From Osmia lignaria lignaria (Eukaryota > Arthropoda > Insecta > Hymenoptera > Megachilidae), in assembly GCF_051020975.1 (NCBI RefSeq), contig NC_135035.1, positions 6,262,001 through 6,326,000 of the forward strand: 64,000 bases of DNA, read 5' to 3'. This document shows positions 61,281-64,000 of this stretch, piece after piece (the first letter of the stretch is position 1; the number at the start of each line of letters is the position of its first letter). The translations under genes and the position numbers were made by a program. The notes under the pieces were generated by a model. That model searched no databases and was not told where the DNA came from. It worked only from the letters and a program-made list of their open reading frames with translations.

Positions 61281-62345
61281 AGATTTAAGGTAGAATTCGC
61301 TGCCTTGCTTTCGCACTAGGGTTTTCTCGCAAGTGCTTGCTAATAATAGTAGTTGCTATATAAGGTTCATCCTTAGCATCTTTACTCGTGGTCCGGTGCT
61401 ACTCAGGAAGATCGACGGGTAGGCAGAGATGCTCGTTCTTGAAGGCGGAATTTCCCCTAGGAATGGTGGCGGCGTTGCGACTGGAGGGGGACGGGGAGAA
61501 ACTTTGGAGGAAGGAAGAACAAGAAAAGAAGAAGAAGAAGAATAAAGAAGAAGAAAATTCGAGGTTTACGTTGTGGAAGAACACCCCCTGTGGTTGAAGG
61601 GGTGTGAGAAATGGAATCAGAGAATTCCCGAGACGGCGCGCCGGGGTTTAAGCGGAATTCCCCCCCGTAGATGACCGCGTGTTGTTACGGTGAGAAAGAA
61701 CCCAAGGGTAAATGTGGGGGGGTATTAAAAAAATAAAAATATAGTGTTGTTCCGTTGTGAAGCTGGAAGCAGTGCTCCGGAAGGTCCCACGAAAATCCGC
61801 TGCAGGTTTGTTGATGGTCTGCCGTTACAGGTGTGAAGAATAGGGGAAAATACTTCGGTTGGCTGAGTTTGTGAAACCCTTTCCTGACGGTGTTGAGATG
61901 ACCAAATCCTGGCAGGTGACGGACGGAAGTAGTGGTGGAGAAAACGGAACTGTTAAGGTGGTTACAGCTCACGAGAAAACAAAAAATGTTGCTCCCCCAG
62001 GGTTTGGGGGTTTTTAAAGGAAGAAAAAATGGAAGCTGACATATGAGAAGAAAAGCTCTTTCTGAGATGCGAAATGAAATATAGATGATGATATATCCAT
62101 GCCACGAAACCATATCGGATTACAAAACATAACAAAACAAAAAATAAAAAAAAAAAAAACTCCAGCGCAACTCACCGCCACTGCCCGTTACTGTAGTAGT
62201 AACTTGTGACCACACTTTTGCTAGTTTTTGCAGTGTTTTATCAAAAATTCCGTATACTGATAACAATTTCTCCTGTCTTACCGACAGCTAAACCCTATAC
62301 GAGTGTTCCTCTCTTGCACCGCTAGGGCATCGTAACTTTAATTGC
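61281..62345. other. Unexplained purine/A-rich block with TATA box and A-runs
   Basis: Contains TATATAAGG at 61357-61365, a GAAGAA/AAGAAG-rich segment (61500-61560), a hairpin ACACCCC..GGGGTGT (61581-61605), G7 and A7 runs around 61715-61735 and an A14 run near 62146-62160. Composition differs from both neighbours. It could be a solo LTR or another retroelement remnant, but I cannot find paired terminal TG..CA ends or a target duplication, and the 142-codon minus-strand frame (61685-62113) has no recognisable domain. Confidence 0.3.
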
Positions 62346-62672
62346 TAACAACCTCTATCTAAAGATTGTTATATATTAAACATTATCCGAAAATTATCAT
62401 CATCCGCAAACAAACTCTGGTTTCTTGCAAATCGTGTAACAATCATTCGACTTTGTTAACTCATCATCGAATAGATCTAAAAGTTCAATATGAAGAAATT
62501 AAGATATCGCTAGTACATATAAATGTAGGGTGTCTGACGTTTCCTATTTAAAATTCGTACAAAACGTAGATGTATTTCCTGTTTGCACGTTATGGCGTCT
62601 TTTCTTGGAAACTAGTCTGACCACGTATACCGGGTGTCCGATTCACGCGTGCCTAACTACGCGACCCATCCG

Positions 62673-62686
62673 GTGGCCCTAGCAAC
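62673..62686. promoter_or_regulatory. RFX X-box
   Basis: GTGGCCCTAGCAAC fits the X-box consensus GTNRCC-(0-3 N)-RGYAAC exactly, with a two-base spacer. X-boxes recruit RFX factors, which in animals drive ciliary genes. It lies in a CpG-rich stretch next to CATGCGCC, which suggests a promoter, but no gene start was identified nearby. Confidence 0.45.
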
Positions 62687-64000
62687 GCACATGCGCCCTT
62701 CTTGGACTCTCGTCTCTCCAGTTTCTCTCTCCGGATGGTTGGGGATTGGCCCGGAGTAACACCCCCTCATAATGGGTTCACCCGTCCGCGCTGAGCGCGG
62801 GTAGAGCGATCGAGAAAGAGACAGAAGGAGGGTAGCGATGGTGTGTTAGAAGGAGAGGAAGCTAGCGTAGTAGGAAGCGGGAGAAGAGGAGGCAGAGTAG
62901 AGAGAGAGTCAAAGACTGAGCGAACCAGGAGAGCGAGAGGATGAAAGACAGGGAGAGACGAGAAGAGGGAAGAGGGCAACGGAAGCCATATTGATTTCCC
63001 TATGTTTCCCCGTATTGTTACTATAGCGCCCGGTGAGGGCGCGAGGAGAAGGCAGGTACCACCCTCATCAACCATCCCTCGCCAGGCCACCCCTCGACAA
63101 CCATCCCATGCAGCCACCCTGTTCTGTTCTTCAAACCGACGCTCGTCCGATGAGAGACTATGCCGGTGGACGTGAATTCCCTTCCGGTCTCTCGTTTCTT
63201 TCCCTCCCCCCTGTCTATTTTTTTCTTCCTCTTTTATTTTTCCATGCGCCCTTCTGTCTCGCGTACACGAGATTCTCCGCGTTAGTCTTTCCTTTATTTT
63301 TACTATCGGTCGTTGTCGTTGTCACCCTGATTCGCGGTGTCAGAATTTTTAGAGCGTGAATTCCGAGAAACGTCGAGACTCGGCGAAACAAACGTACCGT
63401 TTTGCTTCGGACGTTATTAAAAGGACTCTGGTCGTTGGGGAGACGGTGCTGGTGACGCGTGGAAAACACGAAATATCTCTGGGTGTCGCGAACCGCTCGT
63501 CAAGCGAGTTTGTCGGTCCACTTTACTCACGCAAACACGGTTCGTGCGTGGCTTAATATTTCTCTTAATGTCGAAACACCCCAATGCTCGCTTCCACGAA
63601 AGGTACTACGGGGCACACCTGGGTGGTCCATGCACGATATCAGCTGCGAAACTTCCCAGACGGTCCCGTTTTTCTGCGCGCCGCGTCCTTTGCTCTCCTC
63701 CGGGGAAACGGTACGACAGGGAAGAAAGGGGAGGGGGCGACATGGTAAAAGGAAGAACGGACAGAGACGGAATCGCGAGGGACAGAAAGAGAGAGGATGA
63801 TAGTGAACCGTGCGGTTGTTACCTAGTGATGCATGGCTCGGTAATAGCTACAATACAACCAGCTTACAAGAGGGGTTCCGTTTCCATCCCGCTCGGCGAC
63901 TTGAGATTTATTGCTCCCCGCTGGATTGCGGATTCCCAGATTCTCCGGTTTGCCCTTATAAATGACTCCTATTAATTGACCGTGATGTGCGACTGGGAAA
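62687..64000. other. GC-rich non-coding end of window
   Basis: No supported gene. A purine island (62800-62990) is followed by pyrimidine-rich DNA (63180-63310). The open frames at 63459-63975 lack domains. A transcription unit may begin here and run out of the window. Confidence 0.4.

Overview
The window is eukaryotic and almost certainly insect, most likely a hymenopteran such as a bee. The genes have short introns with GT-AG junctions, TATA/TCAKTY-type promoters are visible, a block of TTAGG units (the usual hymenopteran telomere unit) lies near the left edge, CpG is not depleted in the non-coding DNA, and the repeats are mostly small fold-back DNA transposons of hAT, Tc1/mariner and piggyBac (TTAA) type. 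The species cannot be read from the sequence alone.

Left part (1-18.6 kb) is gene-dense. A tubulin glycylase TTLL3 gene of 12 coding exons runs on the minus strand (913-4521). MPDU1, a five-exon PQ-loop protein needed to use dolichol-linked mannose and glucose donors, runs divergently on the plus strand (6318-7880) from a clear TATA/initiator promoter. TTC14, an S1 plus TPR protein with a very long Ser/Arg- and Gly/Arg-rich tail, follows in 13 coding exons (9326-16495). A short secreted ten-cysteine TIL-domain protease-inhibitor-like gene ends the block (18056-18485). All exon joins were checked for reading phase and splice dinucleotides.

Middle part (about 18.6-58 kb) is a 39 kb GC- and CpG-rich stretch with no coding exon that I can support. 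It carries roughly 63 CATTGT/ACATTG-orientation Sox cores (CATTGT or ACAATG) by hand count, about three times the uniform expectation and about 2.4 times the density of the gene-rich left part. Two of them sit beside POU octamers. The stretch looks like a cis-regulatory landscape or a giant 5' intron of a developmental or neural gene whose body is outside the window. A possible non-coding first exon ends at a strong donor at 33254/33255. Transposon remnants punctuate it: a 500 bp palindrome with a 21 bp minisatellite, a Tc1 transposase remnant, two TTAA-flanked elements, one of them a triple nest, and a 603 bp Tc1-type palindrome.

Right part (58.1-64 kb) has two small genes on opposite strands, one (plus) inside the last intron of the other (minus). 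Neither belongs to a family I recognise. Then come a 776 bp palindrome, an unexplained 0.9 kb A-rich block, and a CpG-rich stretch with a perfect RFX X-box.
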